This document shows, one piece after another, positions 34,721-42,809 of a stretch of 64,000 nt of DNA. Source of the stretch: Rhizobiales bacterium Y(2018). GTDB lineage: Bacteria > Pseudomonadota > Alphaproteobacteria > Rhizobiales > Aestuariivirgaceae. Both the position numbers and the translations under genes were made by a program. The notes under the pieces were generated by a model. It was not told where the DNA came from. It did no database searches and was given only the letters and a program-made list of their open reading frames with translations. Position 1 is the first letter of the stretch. Each line of letters begins with the position of its first letter. Location of the stretch: assembly GCA_005502925.1 (NCBI GenBank), contig SCPD01000022.1, positions 1-64,000 of the forward strand, written 5' to 3'.

Positions 34721-35473
34721 TTGGCTCGCAAATCCAGCGAAAAGCCGCGCAGTAAAGCGGACTGGCAGGTGCAGTCACCGAGCCGGCCATCGCGCCTTGC
34801 CGACCAGCTCTATGGCCAGATCCTCGACCGCATCGTCTCGGGTGCGCTGCCCGAAGGCGAGAAGCTGCCGTCGGAGAGCCAGCTCTGCGAGCTCTACAGC
34901 GTGTCGCGGCCGGTGGTGCGCGAGGCCCTGTCGCGTCTGCAGGCCGACCGCGTCGTGATTTCACGCCATGGCTCCGGCACCTTCGTGCAGCGCCGCCCCA
35001 ACCAGGCCTTCTCGCTCCTGGCGCCGATCGACGACATTGCCGGACTGATGCGCTGCATGGAATTCCGCATCGGGCTCGAGGGCGAAGCGGCCTTTCTCGC
35101 CGCCACAAGGCGCACCGAGGCCGATCTCGACCGCATGAAGCGCGCCTTCGACGAGCTTGAGAAAGTCATTGCCCGGGGCGAGGTCGGCAGCGAAGCCGAT
35201 CAGGCCTTCCATGTGGCGATCGGCGCCGCCGCCCAGAACCAGCTCTTCGTGCAGATGATGGAAGTGCTCTCCGAGCATACGTTGCGCGGCATGGAGCTTG
35301 CCCGCACCTTGTCGTTGCGCCAGAGCACACGGCGCCTGCAGCTCGTCCAGCAGGAGCACAGCCGCATCCTCGCCGCGATCGCCGCCGAGGAACCGGAAGA
35401 AGCCCGCAACGCCATGCGCACCCATATCGACAATGCCAGGCTGCGCGTGCTCAGCGACAGTATCGAGCCGTAA
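34721..35473 (+). CDS. GntR-family (FadR/FCD subfamily) transcriptional regulator
   Basis: A 250-aa regulator. No in-frame ATG exists at the start; TTG at 34721 follows GGGAGACAGGG and gives MARKSSEKPRS. The winged HTH is residues 20-95 (LPSESQLCELYSVSRPVVREALSRL). The C-terminal all-helical FCD domain (about 105-245) keeps the metal/ligand residues in DQAFHVAI, EHSRILAAI and MRTHIDNAR. FCD regulators respond to organic or sugar acids and release DNA on binding. The five similar elements around it make it the best candidate for controlling the 22542-38244 gene set. Confidence 0.9.
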   Translation: MARKSSEKPRSKADWQVQSPSRPSRLADQLYGQILDRIVSGALPEGEKLPSESQLCELYSVSRPVVREALSRLQADRVVISRHGSGTFVQRRPNQAFSLLAPIDDIAGLMRCMEFRIGLEGEAAFLAATRRTEADLDRMKRAFDELEKVIARGEVGSEADQAFHVAIGAAAQNQLFVQMMEVLSEHTLRGMELARTLSLRQSTRRLQLVQQEHSRILAAIAAEEPEEARNAMRTHIDNARLRVLSDSIEP

Positions 35474-35477
35474 GGAT

Positions 35478-36392
35478 CTACGCAGCCTTGGCCAGCGCCG
35501 CGTCATGCATCTGCAGCTGGCGCGCCACCGGGGCGACCCGCGCCCGTTCGGTATCATCGAGATTGGACAGCAGCGGCAGGATCGGCCCCATATCGGCGAT
35601 GCCGGCAAGCGTCACTCCGTCATGCAGCACGCGGGTCGGATTGATCCCGTCGCGCTCATTTTCGAACGGCAGGAATATCTCGCGCAGGCGCTGCGCTTCG
35701 TCATAGGCCTCCGCTTTCAGCGCCGCGAGCAGCGCGCTCGACAGCCGGGGCGCGATCGCCACCGACCCCGAAGTGAAGCCTCGAAGCCCGAATTGCCGCC
35801 AATGCTGGATCGCCGGCCGCTCGCCAATGCCGCTGATGATGCGTGACCGGTCGACCGCCGTGACGAGCTGGCTCAGATAGGGATCGCGGCCCGGATCATC
35901 GCGCACGATCGCATATTTGATCGCGCTGACCAGGCCCTTGTCACAGAGCCGCGCCACCGAGGCCACCGAGAGATAGTTCTCCGCTTTCAAATAGAGGATG
36001 ACCGGCTTGCCCAACGCATCGGCGAAACGGCTGATGCCGTCGGCGGTGCCGGCGTCGGTCGAAAACCCGCTGGCCGGCAGGACCATCGCGGTCGGGAACG
36101 GCCTCTCACGCAGATACCGCGCCTGGTCCATGAGCTTGCCGAAATCGGGACCGGCCGAGGGAATGATCCAGCTCGAAGGCTGGGCGAGCTCGAGCAGCAT
36201 GTCGAGCACGCGCGGATAGTCGCTCAAGCCCAGGTGATAGAAATTGGCGTTGCCGCCATACATCAGCGTCGAGACGCCGCCCGCTTCGAGATGGCGGATG
36301 AGCGCCGCATTGGCTTTGATGTTGAGGGTCAGGTCGGCGTTGCGGGCCAGCGGCGGTACCGCCACGACCGATTTTCCCGGATCACTATGCAC
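35478..36392 (-). CDS. Dihydrodipicolinate synthase family lyase/dehydratase
   Basis: A 304-aa class-I aldolase-like barrel. The Schiff-base lysine is in SAIKYAI (about residue 160) and the catalytic tyrosine in VILYLKAENY. The GTxGE phosphate/carboxylate loop of classic members is replaced by YGGNANFYHLG, so the substrate differs from pyruvate/aspartate-semialdehyde. Relatives include 5-dehydro-4-deoxyglucarate dehydratase and hydroxyproline-pathway deaminase. Start is GTG at 36392 after GAGGAAAAG. Operator-like element D lies 88 bases upstream. Convergent to gntR with a 4-base gap. Confidence 0.82.
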   Translation of the reverse strand: MHSDPGKSVVAVPPLARNADLTLNIKANAALIRHLEAGGVSTLMYGGNANFYHLGLSDYPRVLDMLLELAQPSSWIIPSAGPDFGKLMDQARYLRERPFPTAMVLPASGFSTDAGTADGISRFADALGKPVILYLKAENYLSVASVARLCDKGLVSAIKYAIVRDDPGRDPYLSQLVTAVDRSRIISGIGERPAIQHWRQFGLRGFTSGSVAIAPRLSSALLAALKAEAYDEAQRLREIFLPFENERDGINPTRVLHDGVTLAGIADMGPILPLLSNLDDTERARVAPVARQLQMHDAALAKAA

Positions 36393-36479
36393 AGGCTTTT
36401 CCTCGTCGCAGAGATGATGGTTGCAAGAAGCGACGCCAGTCCTAGCCCGTCAGCCGCTCACAAGTCAACCCAAGACATA

Positions 36480-36497
36480 AACTTGTCTTACGTCTTT
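36480..36497 (-). promoter_or_regulatory. Operator-like element D (DHDPS-family gene)
   Basis: AACTTGTCTTACGTCTTT on the plus strand, AAC edge 88 bases before the GTG of the DHDPS-family gene. It overlaps the last codons and the stop of the amidohydrolase gene at 36488, so it is an internal site that gives the DHDPS gene its own control point. Confidence 0.62.
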
Positions 36498-37321
36498 TGC
36501 ACGGAAATGTCGAACAGGCGCGCCGCCGTCCCGCCCATGACCAGTTCCTTGTCGGCCGCGCCGAGGTCCGGGAAATCCGCGCCCCATTGAATGAGCTTTT
36601 CGTAAGCGCATATGTTCGCCGCCCCCGGATAGTCCGAGCCATACATGAGACGCTCCGCCCCGAAACGAGACAGAACAGAGCGATAGAAGGCGACGACATC
36701 GGGAAATGGATAGGCGGTCTTCGTATCTTCCGCCGTGCAGAGCAGCTTGAAATAGATATTCGGATGCGCCGCCAGAAGATCGAGATAGGGCGCGGCATCG
36801 GTCCGCGCATGAATGTCCGGTCCCAGATAATCGACGATCAAAGGCAGGGAGCGATGCTGCACCGCCAGCCGGGCGATCACCGGCGCCTGCTCGATATCCA
36901 TCTGAAAGGCGACGGAAACCCCCATTTCCTCAGCGGTATCGAAAAGGCTTTGATAGTCGGGTCCGGCGAGCCTGGTGACATCGCCGCGCAGGATCGTGTT
37001 GAGGCGCAAGCCGCCGCCAAGCCCTTTGGCGATGAGATCGAGGAAATCCTCCCGCGGCGTCGTCGAGCGCAAATCGACGAGGCCGACGCCGATGAAGCGA
37101 TCGGGCGCCGCCTTGAGGCTATCGATCAGATAGCTGTGATCGCGGCCATAGACGCTGGGCTGCACCAGGATCGCCTTGTCGACCTCTGCGCGCGCCATGT
37201 CGGCGAGCAGCCTCTCCACCGGGGCGGCATAGGTCGGCGGCGGCACATGGGCGAGCAGCGGCTGCCACGGATAGGCAATGGGATCGCTGGACCAGACATG
37301 CAGGTGGGAATCGACGATCAT
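36488..37321 (-). CDS. Amidohydrolase-family (PDC/fuconolactone lactonase-like) hydrolase
   Basis: A 277-aa metal-dependent TIM-barrel hydrolase of the amidohydrolase_2 family. The HxH motif is at the start (DSHLHVW), the middle has GGLRLNT and LPLIVDYLG, and the end carries YGSDYPGAAN with the conserved aspartate. The ATG at 37321 gives MIVDSHLHVW, the usual family start. Family members hydrolyse lactones such as 2-pyrone-4,6-dicarboxylate, fuconolactone or galactarolactone, which fits the divergent uronate dehydrogenase gene. The gap to udh holds operator-like element E and a degenerate second copy at 37342-37356. Confidence 0.85.
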   Translation of the reverse strand: MIVDSHLHVWSSDPIAYPWQPLLAHVPPPTYAAPVERLLADMARAEVDKAILVQPSVYGRDHSYLIDSLKAAPDRFIGVGLVDLRSTTPREDFLDLIAKGLGGGLRLNTILRGDVTRLAGPDYQSLFDTAEEMGVSVAFQMDIEQAPVIARLAVQHRSLPLIVDYLGPDIHARTDAAPYLDLLAAHPNIYFKLLCTAEDTKTAYPFPDVVAFYRSVLSRFGAERLMYGSDYPGAANICAYEKLIQWGADFPDLGAADKELVMGGTAARLFDISVQKT

Positions 37322-37377
37322 GGTGCCTCGGGAGACGATGCGATTTGTCACATCTTGAAGGATGGCGACCAGCATAT

Positions 37378-37395
37378 AAACTCGCCTGACAAGTT
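37378..37395 (+). promoter_or_regulatory. Operator-like element E (udh)
   Basis: On the minus strand AACTTGTCAGGCGAGTTT; its AAC edge faces udh, 40 bases before the ATG. It is the least conserved copy on its right side. A shorter match, GATTTGTCACATCTT (37342-37356), lies 21 bases before the amidohydrolase start in the opposite orientation. Confidence 0.55.
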
Positions 37396-37434
37396 TGTCC
37401 AAGCACAGATCACAAAAACCGGGACCTTTCCACC

Positions 37435-38244
37435 ATGACCGATACCCGCCCGACCCTCTTCACCGGCGCCGCCGGGATTCTCGGCCGCTGGCTGAGGCCC
37501 CGGCTCGTCGAGAAATATGGGCGCATACGCTCCTCCGATGTCGTCGAATTCGGCCCGGCGCTGCCCGGCGAGGAGATCGTCATCGCCGATCTCGCCGATG
37601 CGGCGGCGGTGGACAGCATGGTGGCAGGCGTCGGACGGATCATCCATTTCGGCGGCATCTCTTACGAGACGACGTTCGACCGTATCCTCCAGTCCAATAT
37701 CGCCGGCACCTATAATGTCTTCGAGGCGGCGCGCCGTCATGATGCCGGCCCCATCGTCTATTCGAGCTCCAACCACGCCATCGGCTTCTACACCCGCGAC
37801 GACCGGCTCGATGCTAGCGTCCCGCAGCGCCCGGACTCGCTCTATGGCGTCTCCAAGGCCTTCGGCGAGGACCTGGCGAGCTTCTTCGCTGACAAATACG
37901 GCATGGACATCGCCTGCCTGCGCATCGGCACGGCCAGGCCCGATCCCACGGATGTGCGCCAGCTCTCGACCTGGCAGAGCTATGAAGATCTGCTGCGCAT
38001 GATCGAAGCCTGCTTCGAAGCGCCGAAGCTCGGCTGCACCATTCTTTATGGGGTGTCGAACAACGACCGGCGCTGGTGGAGCAACGAGCTCGCCCCCCAT
38101 GTCGACTACCGCCCGCAGGACAATGCCGAGACTTTCGCCGCCAAGCTGATCCCCGACGGCGACAAACGTGATCTCAGCGACCCGGCGGTCAAATATCAGG
38201 GTGGTGTTTTCGTCGCCGACGGCTACGCACCCAAACGACGCTAA
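37435..38244 (+). CDS. udh: Uronate dehydrogenase
   Basis: A 269-aa NAD-dependent extended-SDR enzyme. It matches Agrobacterium Udh through GGISYETTFDRILQSNIAGTYN, the SSNHAIGFY segment with catalytic serine, YGVSKAFGE, RIGTARP, and the C-terminal YRPQDNAETF. The Rossmann motif is GAAGILGRW near residue 10. Reaction: oxidation of glucuronate or galacturonate to the aldaro-1,5-lactone, first step of oxidative uronate breakdown. The lactone could then be opened by the adjacent amidohydrolase or the SMP-30 protein. The stop codon overlaps that of the convergent LysR gene. Confidence 0.9.
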   Translation: MTDTRPTLFTGAAGILGRWLRPRLVEKYGRIRSSDVVEFGPALPGEEIVIADLADAAAVDSMVAGVGRIIHFGGISYETTFDRILQSNIAGTYNVFEAARRHDAGPIVYSSSNHAIGFYTRDDRLDASVPQRPDSLYGVSKAFGEDLASFFADKYGMDIACLRIGTARPDPTDVRQLSTWQSYEDLLRMIEACFEAPKLGCTILYGVSNNDRRWWSNELAPHVDYRPQDNAETFAAKLIPDGDKRDLSDPAVKYQGGVFVADGYAPKRR

Positions 38245-39152
38245 ATCGCTTCGACCTGTTGGCGAAAGCGCGCGATGAGCCACGACCCGGCGGGTCCGGG
38301 CGGCGTATCGGCGCGATAGATCGCATCGAACCGGTAGGCGCCGCCCGTCATGTCGGGCAGATCGAGGCGCACGAGACGTCCGGAAGCGAGATCTTCCTCG
38401 ATCATCGGGAGCGGCATGTTTCCCCAGCCGATGCCTTCCCGGAGCAGCATGTGCTTGGAGCCGAGGTCGGCGAGCTTCCAGGTCCTGGGGCTGAGCACCG
38501 CGAAATTGAGCCCCTGGGTCAAGGGCGAGCGGTCGGTGAGGACGAGTTGGGTGTGCTGGCGCGCCTCGCCGGGATCGATGGGCCCGCTCCTGGCGAGTGG
38601 ATGATCCGGCGCCGCGACGGGAATGAGCGTGACCGATCCGACGCCCATCCGTTCGACGCCCGCCACGCCGGCATCGCCCGGCAGCGGCCCGCTGACGCCG
38701 ATCACCGCCACCCGGTCGAGCACCAACTGGCTGACGGCGCCGAGCGCTTCCATATGGAGGGAAAGCGCCACCGTCGGGAATTCCTCCCGAAACGCCTTCA
38801 GGGCGTCGACGATGCGCGCCGCCGGCAGCATGACATCGAGCGCCAGATGGATCTCCGCCTCGAGACCGTGCAAGAGTCCTTTGACCTTGGCGCGTAGCCC
38901 GTCGATGCCGTTCCACACACCGCGCGCCTCCGACAATACGGCGCGGCCGGCTTCCGTCAGCTGCGGCTTGCGGGTCGTTTCACGGTCGAACAGCGACACG
39001 CCGAGCTGCGCTTCGAGATTGGCGATGGAATAGCTGATCACCGACGTCGCCCGGCCCAGCTTGCGCGACGCGGCGGCAAAGCTTCCAAGGTCGACCACGG
39101 TGAGAAAGACCCGCAGCTGGTCGAGCGTCGGCGTGCCGGGATCGGAGCTCAT
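38241..39152 (-). CDS. LysR-family transcriptional regulator
   Basis: A 303-aa LysR protein. HTH residues about 18-40 (SFAAASRKLGRATSVISYSIANLEAQLG), effector domain from about 90. Divergent from the F420-reductase-like gene at 39258 across a 105-base gap, which it probably controls. It is convergent with udh, the two stop codons sharing the bases CTAA at 38241-38244. Confidence 0.9.
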   Translation of the reverse strand: MSSDPGTPTLDQLRVFLTVVDLGSFAAASRKLGRATSVISYSIANLEAQLGVSLFDRETTRKPQLTEAGRAVLSEARGVWNGIDGLRAKVKGLLHGLEAEIHLALDVMLPAARIVDALKAFREEFPTVALSLHMEALGAVSQLVLDRVAVIGVSGPLPGDAGVAGVERMGVGSVTLIPVAAPDHPLARSGPIDPGEARQHTQLVLTDRSPLTQGLNFAVLSPRTWKLADLGSKHMLLREGIGWGNMPLPMIEEDLASGRLVRLDLPDMTGGAYRFDAIYRADTPPGPAGSWLIARFRQQVEAI

Positions 39153-39257
39153 ATCTATTTCCTCGAACGTTTTGCTGCACTTTATACAGCTTTTCGTCCT
39201 AGTCCACCCGGCCTAGCTATTGGGTCACCATCAACTTTCTGATCCAGGAGCATCGAC

Positions 39258-39854
39258 ATGACCCATTCGATCATCGGTTCGGGCCGCATCGGCGCGGCCG
39301 TTGCCCGGCAATTTGCCCGCGCCGGCCTTGATATCCTCATCGCCAACAAACGCGGCGCCGAGTCGCTCGCCGATCTCGTGCGTGAGCTCGGCCCTCATAT
39401 AAAACCGGCGCCGCTTGCCGAGGTCCTTGCCGCCGACATCGTCTTCCTGGCTGTTCCCTATGATGCAATCGGCACAGTCACCGCGGGCGTGACAGACTGG
39501 AAGGGGAGGATCATCATCGATGCAACCAACGCGATCGACTATCCGGCTTTCACGCCGCGCGATCTTGGCGGGCGGCCGTCAAGCGATATCATTGCAGCTT
39601 CTTTGAAAGGCGCTCGCGTGGTGAAGGCCTTCAATACGCTGCCCGCCGCCATTCTGGCGCAGGATCCTGCCGAAGGCCCAGGCCGGCGCGTGCTCTTCGT
39701 CTCCGGCGACGATGCGGCGGCCAATGCGCAAGTGGCGAGCCTGATCGAAAAACTGGGATTCGCGCCGATCCTGCTCGGCAAGGTCGCCGAGGGCGGACGC
39801 CTCCAGCAGTTCGGCGCGCCGTTGGTGGCGCAGAACTTCATCAAGGCTGGCTAG
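39258..39854 (+). CDS. NADPH-dependent F420 reductase-like dinucleotide-binding protein
   Basis: A 198-aa Rossmann protein of the F420_oxidored/NAD-binding class: GSGRIGAAVARQFARAG near residue 7, then ANKRGAES, DIVFLAVPYDAI and VKAFNTLPA. Bacterial homologues without F420 are annotated as NADP oxidoreductases of unknown substrate. The ATG at 39258 follows CCAGGAG. Divergent LysR regulator upstream suggests inducible redox detoxification. Its TAG overlaps the stop of the convergent SnoaL-like gene. Confidence 0.87.
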   Translation: MTHSIIGSGRIGAAVARQFARAGLDILIANKRGAESLADLVRELGPHIKPAPLAEVLAADIVFLAVPYDAIGTVTAGVTDWKGRIIIDATNAIDYPAFTPRDLGGRPSSDIIAASLKGARVVKAFNTLPAAILAQDPAEGPGRRVLFVSGDDAAANAQVASLIEKLGFAPILLGKVAEGGRLQQFGAPLVAQNFIKAG

Positions 39855-40273
39855 CGCGGGGGCAAGGCGCCAAGCTGCTGCAGGAGCGAATAAAGATTGG
39901 CGACACCCCAGTGTTCGCTGATCTTGCCGTTTCTGACGCGCATGGCGTCGACGGTTTCGAATTGGATCTTCCGGCCGGTCGGGGCAATGCCGAGGAACGT
40001 TCCCGTATGGGTGCCGTGATAGGTCTTGAAGGTCGTGACCAGATCGCCCTCCGCCGCCTGCCAATGGATGACGGCATGAAAATCCGGGAAGGCTTCGCGT
40101 AAGGCCCGATAGAGGCCGCGCACGCCTTCCTTGTCCGGCACCATATTGGGCTGCGGGGTGTGATCGACGAAATCATCGGCGAAGAGCTGATCAAAAAGGA
40201 CGAAATCGCCCTTGCCCTGCACGTCTTCGGTATTGCGGCGGACGATCGCTTTGGCCTCGGCGCTGCTTGTCAT
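39851..40273 (-). CDS. SnoaL-like/ester cyclase family protein
   Basis: A 140-aa alpha-plus-beta barrel of the NTF2/SnoaL type. Family signs: VLFDQLFADDFVDHTPQPNM near residue 25, FHAVIHWQAAEGDLVTTFKTYHGTHTGTFLGI and GRKIQFETVDAMRVRNGKISEHW. The ATG at 40273 has GAGGA five bases upstream; the in-frame ATG at 40285 lies inside that ribosome site region and is less likely. Probably binds or cyclises a small hydrophobic or quinoid substrate. Last gene of a minus-strand run starting at 43938. Confidence 0.83.
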   Translation of the reverse strand: MTSSAEAKAIVRRNTEDVQGKGDFVLFDQLFADDFVDHTPQPNMVPDKEGVRGLYRALREAFPDFHAVIHWQAAEGDLVTTFKTYHGTHTGTFLGIAPTGRKIQFETVDAMRVRNGKISEHWGVANLYSLLQQLGALPPR

Positions 40274-40367
40274 GGCTGTCCTCATTCAAGTGACGTGACT
40301 ATCATTCCGAGAAATCCGCGCCAGCCTGATTTGATCGAAGCTAATGTTCGACAGGATCGGCAAGCTG

Positions 40368-41657
40368 TCATCGCCTGGCGAATTCCTCGCCGGCGATGAC
40401 CATCGCATCCTGCACCGCGGGATAGCCGACATAAGGCAGCAGATTGAGCAAGACCTCGATGATCTCCGCGCGGCTGGCGCCGACATTCAGCGCCGCGTTG
40501 ATATGGACTCGCAAGGGCGTTTCGGCGTTCTTGGTCGCTTTCGCCGCCAGGGCGGCGCAGGCGGAGAGCTCGCGTGTCTTGGCGTCGATGCCCGGGCGAT
40601 GGAAAATGTCGCCATATGAATGATCGACGATCATCGCGCCGATCTCGGGGGCGATGTCGTCGAAGCTGTTGACGACAGCCTCGCCAACCGCGCCGGATGT
40701 CTTTGCCAGGGCCTCCAGGCCGCGCCGCCGGCGCAACGTATCAGCCTCCGGGTGAAGCCCGTCGAGCGACAGCTCCTTGTCCTCGAATGACTCTCCACTC
40801 GCCGGAGTGAGCGCGGCGCCGAGCGCGGCGAAGGCGTTGAGGGCAGTCGGGAATCCGGCATAGACGCAAAGCTGCATCATCGCCTCGGTGGCGTGCGTTG
40901 CCGTCGCGCCATTCGCCAGCGCGGCGCGCAGATGCCTTGCAAGCGCATAGGTCCGGTTGCCGGCCACGGCCAGCATGCTGGCGATGGCCAGGTGTTTGGT
41001 TGCGGCGTCCATGCCTCGTCTCGACGCCACGTCGCCATAAAAGAACTCCACCGTCCAGCGCGCCAGTTCCGGTGAGATGCTCCGCAGGTGGCTGAGATGC
41101 CGCACGGCATCACCCCCCAGCTCGGCTTGAATGAAACGGACTCCGCGGGCAAAGCGGTCAGGCTCGGATCCGGCCGGCTCGGCTGCATCGATCTTGATAC
41201 CGCGCTCGGCAAAAATCTCCCGCACGATACCGATGGCGTTGATCGCCACCGGAAATCCCAGTGTCGCCGTCGCGAGCATCAGGAGCTCCGCCAGGTCGCC
41301 CGGCGTTCCGCCGGCATTGAGCAGGCCATCCATATGGAAACGCAGTTGCGGCTGGGCCGATCCGAGCACCATCACCGCGCTCACGGTACAGATCTGCCGC
41401 GTCCGAAGATCGAGGCCGGGACGCGAGAGAATGTCGCCATAGGGAAAGGTGACGGTGAAACTCGCCATGTCCGGAGATATCCGGGCAAGACGATTGATCG
41501 GCCCATCGAAATCGGCACCACCGATCTTGCGTAGGACGTCCAGCCCGCGTGTATAGCGTTCATTCTCGGTCATGATCTCATTCCCTGAAGCTTCGCAGCC
41601 TGCCGCGATCGTACCTGCGGCAAGCAGCATCGTGCGTCGTCGGTCGAGCGTTCTCAT
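40368..41657 (-). CDS. Carboxymuconolactone decarboxylase family protein with three CMD repeats
   Basis: A 429-aa protein made of three CMD domains: about residues 35-155, 165-285 and 300-429. Each has the repeat YGDI-x2-RPG-x-D-x2-T(R/K), then a helix with conserved His and GFPxAxNA. Typical CMD proteins carry one or two copies. No CxxC peroxidase motif is seen. From the ATG at 41657 the N-terminus is DRRRTMLLAAGTIAAGC, a Tat-like signal with possible lipoprotein cysteine. A second ATG at 41573 with AGGGA upstream would give a 401-aa cytoplasmic form. Function unknown; grouped with quinone/electrophile-type redox genes. Confidence 0.82.
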   Translation of the reverse strand: MRTLDRRRTMLLAAGTIAAGCEASGNEIMTENERYTRGLDVLRKIGGADFDGPINRLARISPDMASFTVTFPYGDILSRPGLDLRTRQICTVSAVMVLGSAQPQLRFHMDGLLNAGGTPGDLAELLMLATATLGFPVAINAIGIVREIFAERGIKIDAAEPAGSEPDRFARGVRFIQAELGGDAVRHLSHLRSISPELARWTVEFFYGDVASRRGMDAATKHLAIASMLAVAGNRTYALARHLRAALANGATATHATEAMMQLCVYAGFPTALNAFAALGAALTPASGESFEDKELSLDGLHPEADTLRRRRGLEALAKTSGAVGEAVVNSFDDIAPEIGAMIVDHSYGDIFHRPGIDAKTRELSACAALAAKATKNAETPLRVHINAALNVGASRAEIIEVLLNLLPYVGYPAVQDAMVIAGEEFARR

Positions 41658-41658
41658 G

Positions 41659-42009
41659 TCAGCGCTCCCGATAGAAGATCATGCCGCCATGATGAAGAAC
41701 GTCGTTCTCGACGAAGGTGCCGTCGGCGGTGAAGCCGGTATCGTCCCAATAGTCGATGTGATTGCCGCGCACTTCGTAGCGGCCCTGATAGGCGCTCTTG
41801 CGCTTGCCGCGCGCCTCGTCATAGCGGCCATTGGGCAGAAGCTCCTGGCGGATATGGCCGTCGGCGGTGACCCACATGCCGATATAGGGATGCTGTGTCA
41901 TGATATCCTCTTTCTGGGCAATGAGTTGAACGGCGCTGGCAGGCGCCGGCATCAGCAAGGCCGTCACCGTCAGCAGACACGCTGCCATGAGAAATTTGTG
42001 CTGTGTCAT
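41659..42009 (-). CDS. Atu4866-family small protein, possible secreted form
   Basis: A 116-aa protein whose residues 37-116 match the Atu4866 family (MTQHPYIGMWVTADG, QELLPNGRYDEARG, YWDDTGFTADG, HHGGMIFY), a small beta-barrel of unknown function first seen in Agrobacterium. Residues 1-26 look like a signal peptide (LMAACLLTVTALLMPAPASA). An in-frame ATG at 41901 with AGAGGA five bases upstream would give the canonical 80-aa cytoplasmic protein. It sits two bases before the triple-CMD gene, with which it must be cotranscribed. Confidence 0.8.
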   Translation of the reverse strand: MTQHKFLMAACLLTVTALLMPAPASAVQLIAQKEDIMTQHPYIGMWVTADGHIRQELLPNGRYDEARGKRKSAYQGRYEVRGNHIDYWDDTGFTADGTFVENDVLHHGGMIFYRER

Positions 42010-42013
42010 CGGA

Positions 42014-42748
42014 TCAGAACGGGCTGGCGGTGGGGCGGACGATGATCTCGCTCACATCGACCTCGTCCGGCTGTTCGATGGCATAACCGATGGCGCGGGC
42101 TATGGCATCGGCCGGGATGGCGATACGGCGGAAGGCCTTCATTTCGTCACGGCCCGCCGCGTCCGAAATGCTGTCGGCAAGCTCGGACTCGGTGACGCCC
42201 GGCGACACGACGGTGACGCGGATCTTGTCGGTCTCCTGCCTGAGTCCGTCCGAGATCGCCCGGACCGCGAATTTGGTGGCGCAATAGACCGCCGCCGTCG
42301 GCGACACCGCATGGCCGCCGATCGAAGAGAGATTGATGATCTGGCCCGATCCTCGCGCCGCCATGCTCGGCAGCGCCACGGCGATGCCGTGCAGGACGCC
42401 CTTGATATTGACGTCGATCATCCGGTTCCACTCATCGACCTTGAGCGCGGCCAATGGCGACAGCGGCATCACGCCGGCATTGTTCACCAGAACATCGAGG
42501 CGCCCGAATTCGGCCTTGGCGAATCCGATGAAGGTTTTCATGTCGTCCAGGCTGACGACATCGAGCGCGCGGATACGAACCGAGCCGCCCTTTTCGGCAA
42601 TGGCCTTGGCGAGGGCTTCGAGACGGTCGGTGCGCCTTGCACCGAGAACGACATGCGCCCCTTTTGCCGCGAGAAACCGCGCGGTTGCCTCGCCGATGCC
42701 GCTCGAAGCGCCGGTGATGGCGACGACCTTGTCTTTGATACCGGACAT
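42014..42748 (-). CDS. SDR-family oxidoreductase
   Basis: A 244-aa classical SDR: TGASSGIG near residue 12, NNAG near 88, INLSSIGG with catalytic serine and YCATKFA. It resembles the clavulanate/serine dehydrogenase-like SDRs (VVLGARRTDRLEALA). The ATG at 42748 follows an AAGGAA site. It is in a minus-strand run with Atu4866 (4-base gap) and the ABM gene upstream. Confidence 0.9.
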   Translation of the reverse strand: MSGIKDKVVAITGASSGIGEATARFLAAKGAHVVLGARRTDRLEALAKAIAEKGGSVRIRALDVVSLDDMKTFIGFAKAEFGRLDVLVNNAGVMPLSPLAALKVDEWNRMIDVNIKGVLHGIAVALPSMAARGSGQIINLSSIGGHAVSPTAAVYCATKFAVRAISDGLRQETDKIRVTVVSPGVTESELADSISDAAGRDEMKAFRRIAIPADAIARAIGYAIEQPDEVDVSEIIVRPTASPF

Positions 42749-42809
42749 GATGAATTCCTTTTTCGTGTTCATGGATGAGATCAGAAGCGCCAAGGCGCCG
42801 GGGTCGAGA

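Noticed and set aside
37348-38916. 522-aa minus-strand frame overlapping udh and the LysR gene
   Set aside because: Covers two well-supported genes in other frames, low-complexity Arg/Gly-rich start and no conserved domain.
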